From an uncultured Clostridia bacterium (lineage in GTDB: Bacteria > Bacillota_A > Clostridia > TANB77 > CAG-508), in the NCBI GenBank assembly GCA_949747745.1, contig CATKFT010000232.1, positions 1 through 6,763 on the forward strand: DNA of 6,763 bases, written 5' to 3'. Below, one piece after another: positions 6,375 through 6,763 of the stretch. Every line of letters begins with the position of its first letter. Within the stretch, counting starts at the first letter, position 1. The notes beneath the pieces are model-generated. The model did not search any database, was not told where the DNA came from, and saw only the letters and a list, made by a program, of their open reading frames with translations. The position numbers and the translations under genes are program-made.

Positions 6375-6397
6375 AAAAAATCAGTAGTTTTACTACT
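6375..6397 (-). terminator. Possible terminator at the end of the CRISPR transcript
   Basis: On the minus strand AGTAGT (6397-6392), a 3-base AAA loop and ACTACT (6388-6383) form a 6-bp stem, followed after GA by six T residues (6380-6375). It lies 43 bases beyond the degenerate last repeat, where the array transcript should end. The stem is short with two G-C pairs, so termination would be modest. Confidence 0.45.
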
Positions 6398-6423
6398 TCA
6401 AACACTAAATTAAACTCTAAATC
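6387..6423 (-). repeat. Eroded CRISPR-repeat-like sequence outside the array
   Basis: The left 11 bases (GTTTTACTACT) match the repeat start GTTTTATTACT at 10 of 11, and the right 11 (AACTCTAAATC) match the repeat end AACTCTAAAAC at 10 of 11. The total length is 37 against 36, but the middle is diverged. Only 16 bases separate it from the terminal repeat, too short for a spacer. It may be an old decayed unit, a weak anti-repeat, or a chance match in AT-rich DNA. It overlaps the hairpin at 6383-6397. Confidence 0.35.
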
Positions 6424-6439
6424 AAAAATCACCTTTTTA

Positions 6440-6763
6440 TATCATTTAATACTAAAAATAACACAACTCTAAAACATATATCTGGATGCACAATCAAGTT
6501 TTTCGGTTTTATTACTATCTAAAATAACACAACTCTAAAACACAATAGCAGGATATGGCAGAATAAATAAGTTTTATTACTATCTAAAATAACACAACTC
6601 TAAAACGCCTAATCTTTGACATATTGCTATTAAATAGTTTTATTACTATCTAAAATAACACAACTCTAAAACCCAACTTTATTCCAGGCATTATATTTTG
6701 AAGTTTTATTACTATCTAAAATAACACAACTCTAAAACGTTGCTTTAATTTTTGGTTTAGTAG
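6440..6763 (-). CRISPR. CRISPR array end, type II-A-like repeats, continuing past the window
   Basis: Five 36-base repeats lie at 6440-6475 (degenerate), 6506-6541, 6571-6606, 6637-6672 and 6703-6738. The last four are identical. Spacers are 30, 29, 30 and 30 bases (6476-6505, 6542-6570, 6607-6636, 6673-6702), with a fifth cut by the window edge (6739-6763). On the minus strand the repeat begins GTTTTAGAGTTGTG and ends AATAAAAC, with GTTTTA/TAAAAC terminal inverted repeats. The GTTTTAGAG start and 36/30 geometry are typical of Cas9 (type II-A) arrays, where GUUUUAGAG pairs with tracrRNA. The leftmost repeat keeps its last 21 plus-strand bases and loses the others. On the minus strand that means the part paired with the last spacer's crRNA is kept and the far part is decayed, as expected of a leader-distal repeat. 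Transcription should therefore run right to left with the leader outside the window. No cas gene or convincing tracrRNA is visible here. Confidence 0.97.

Noticed and set aside
6387..6475. tracrRNA encoded beside the array
   Set aside because: The anti-repeat match is weak, and no GC-containing nexus or terminator hairpins follow on the plus strand as a tracrRNA would need.

Overview
The window is strongly AT-rich, with AAAGGAG-type ribosome binding sites, sigma-A-like promoters and TGG used for Trp. TrmB and the VanY-type peptidase read like proteins of low-GC Bacillota. I infer a member of the Clostridia or a near relative, probably gut-associated. I cannot name a species.

Layout: (1) 1-1005, a plus-strand family 2 glycosyltransferase gene with its own promoter, broken by two +1 frameshifts about 20 bases apart near its 5' end. 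(2) 1025-4134, a minus-strand glycosyltransferase operon reading right to left: a strong promoter (4105-4134), a 10-bp-stem hairpin in the 5' leader, a 410-residue GT-A-type enzyme, a family 2 glycosyltransferase, and a short GpgS-like (GT81-type) glycosyltransferase carrying an in-frame stop. The operon converges on gene (1). (3) 4247-5120, a membrane-anchored VanY-type D,D-carboxypeptidase with its own promoter. (4) 5148-5804, tRNA (guanine-N7)-methyltransferase TrmB. (5) 5924-6275, an ArsC/Spx-family thioredoxin-fold gene, also frameshifted. (6) 6440 to the right edge, the end of a CRISPR array with 36-base repeats and 29-30-base spacers. On the minus strand the repeat starts GTTTTAGAG, as in type II-A systems. 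The degenerate leftmost repeat and a hairpin plus U-run just beyond it mark this as the leader-distal end, so the leader, and probably cas genes, should lie to the right of the window.

The glycosyltransferases probably build a surface polysaccharide or other cell-envelope glycan, and VanY trims peptidoglycan stem peptides, so the left two thirds is an envelope region. TrmB and the ArsC-like gene are ordinary housekeeping genes. Three of seven protein genes are disrupted. All three single-base insertions add a G or C next to a CG dinucleotide, which raises the question of recurrent sequencing error versus real decay. I found no clear new multi-gene system. The most notable items are the diverged GpgS-like enzyme, the operon leader hairpin, the array end and the insertion pattern.
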